Shown: positions 5,844 to 5,901 of the stretch, piece after piece | Numbering within the stretch: position 1 is the stretch's first letter | Layout of the letters: the number at the start of each line of letters is the position of its first letter | From: Bacteroidales bacterium | GTDB taxonomy: Bacteria > Bacteroidota > Bacteroidia > Bacteroidales > WCHB1-69 | Direction of reading: 5' to 3' | Assembly: GCA_024400715.1 (NCBI GenBank) | Contig: JAKSMH010000083.1 | Coordinates: 1 to 5,901 of the forward strand | Length of the DNA stretch: 5,901 bases | Position numbers and translations under genes: made by a program | The notes under the pieces: model-generated | Database searches by the model: none | What the model saw: only the letters and a program-made list of their open reading frames with translations | Told to the model about the DNA's origin: nothing

Positions 5844-5901
5844 ATTTTATTTGTTAATTTATCAAATACCCATAACCTTGTTTTTACTCACTTTTCAGGG
5901 A
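5844..5901 (-). other. Noncoding 58 bases upstream of the hybrid ORF
   Basis: All three minus-strand frames contain stops close to the window edge (TGA at 5897-5895, TGA at 5890-5888, TAA at 5886-5884). One of these could end a gene lying beyond the window, but the sequence is too short to say which. The last ~25 bases before the start at 5843 are A/T-rich. I see no complete Bacteroides-type promoter and no hairpin with a T tract. Confidence 0.4.

Noticed and set aside
5844..5901. Bacteroides-type promoter near the GTATTTGAT sequence
   Set aside because: Only the TTTG part of the TAnnTTTG element is matched and no suitably spaced upstream TTTG element is visible.

Overview
The window looks like part of a surface-polysaccharide (capsule or exopolysaccharide) biosynthesis locus from a member of the Bacteroidales (Bacteroides/Prevotella-like). 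This rests on protein-family recognition, on the locus type (glycosyltransferase, acyltransferase, ATP-grasp ligase and polysaccharide deacetylases in one string), on the patchy base composition, and on start codons preceded by A/T-rich sequence with no clear Shine-Dalgarno motif, as is usual in that phylum. The genus is an inference.

Every supportable gene lies on the minus strand, so transcription runs from high to low coordinates. In that order: (1) 5843-5514, a 109-codon hybrid reading frame whose first ~56 residues are the start of a polysaccharide-deacetylase-family protein and whose remainder looks like the tail of an unrelated glycosyltransferase; (2) 5498-4365, a complete GT4-type glycosyltransferase; (3) 4360-3239, a multi-pass acyltransferase-3 family membrane protein; (4) 3178-2066, an ATP-grasp ligase; (5) 2063-1242, a NodB-type polysaccharide deacetylase; (6) 1245-121, a second, non-NodB deacetylase-like gene cut in two by an in-frame TAA at 483-481; (7) 116-1, the first 38 codons of a further gene that leaves the window. 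Gaps are 15, 4, 60, 2, -4 (ATGA overlap) and 4 bases, so this is very probably one operon. No convincing promoter or terminator lies inside it.

Together the genes plausibly build and decorate a repeating unit. The glycosyltransferase adds a sugar on the cytoplasmic side, the acyltransferase modifies hydroxyls, and the deacetylase plus ATP-grasp pair could expose an amine and then cap it. That last step is a hypothesis. No RNA genes, CRISPR arrays, insertion sequences or plus-strand genes were seen.

The most notable signals are two damaged members of the same deacetylase-like family at the two ends of the string: one truncated and fused in frame to a glycosyltransferase tail, the other carrying a single nonsense codon in an otherwise intact frame. 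G+C content also changes sharply from gene to gene, which suggests mosaic assembly of the locus.
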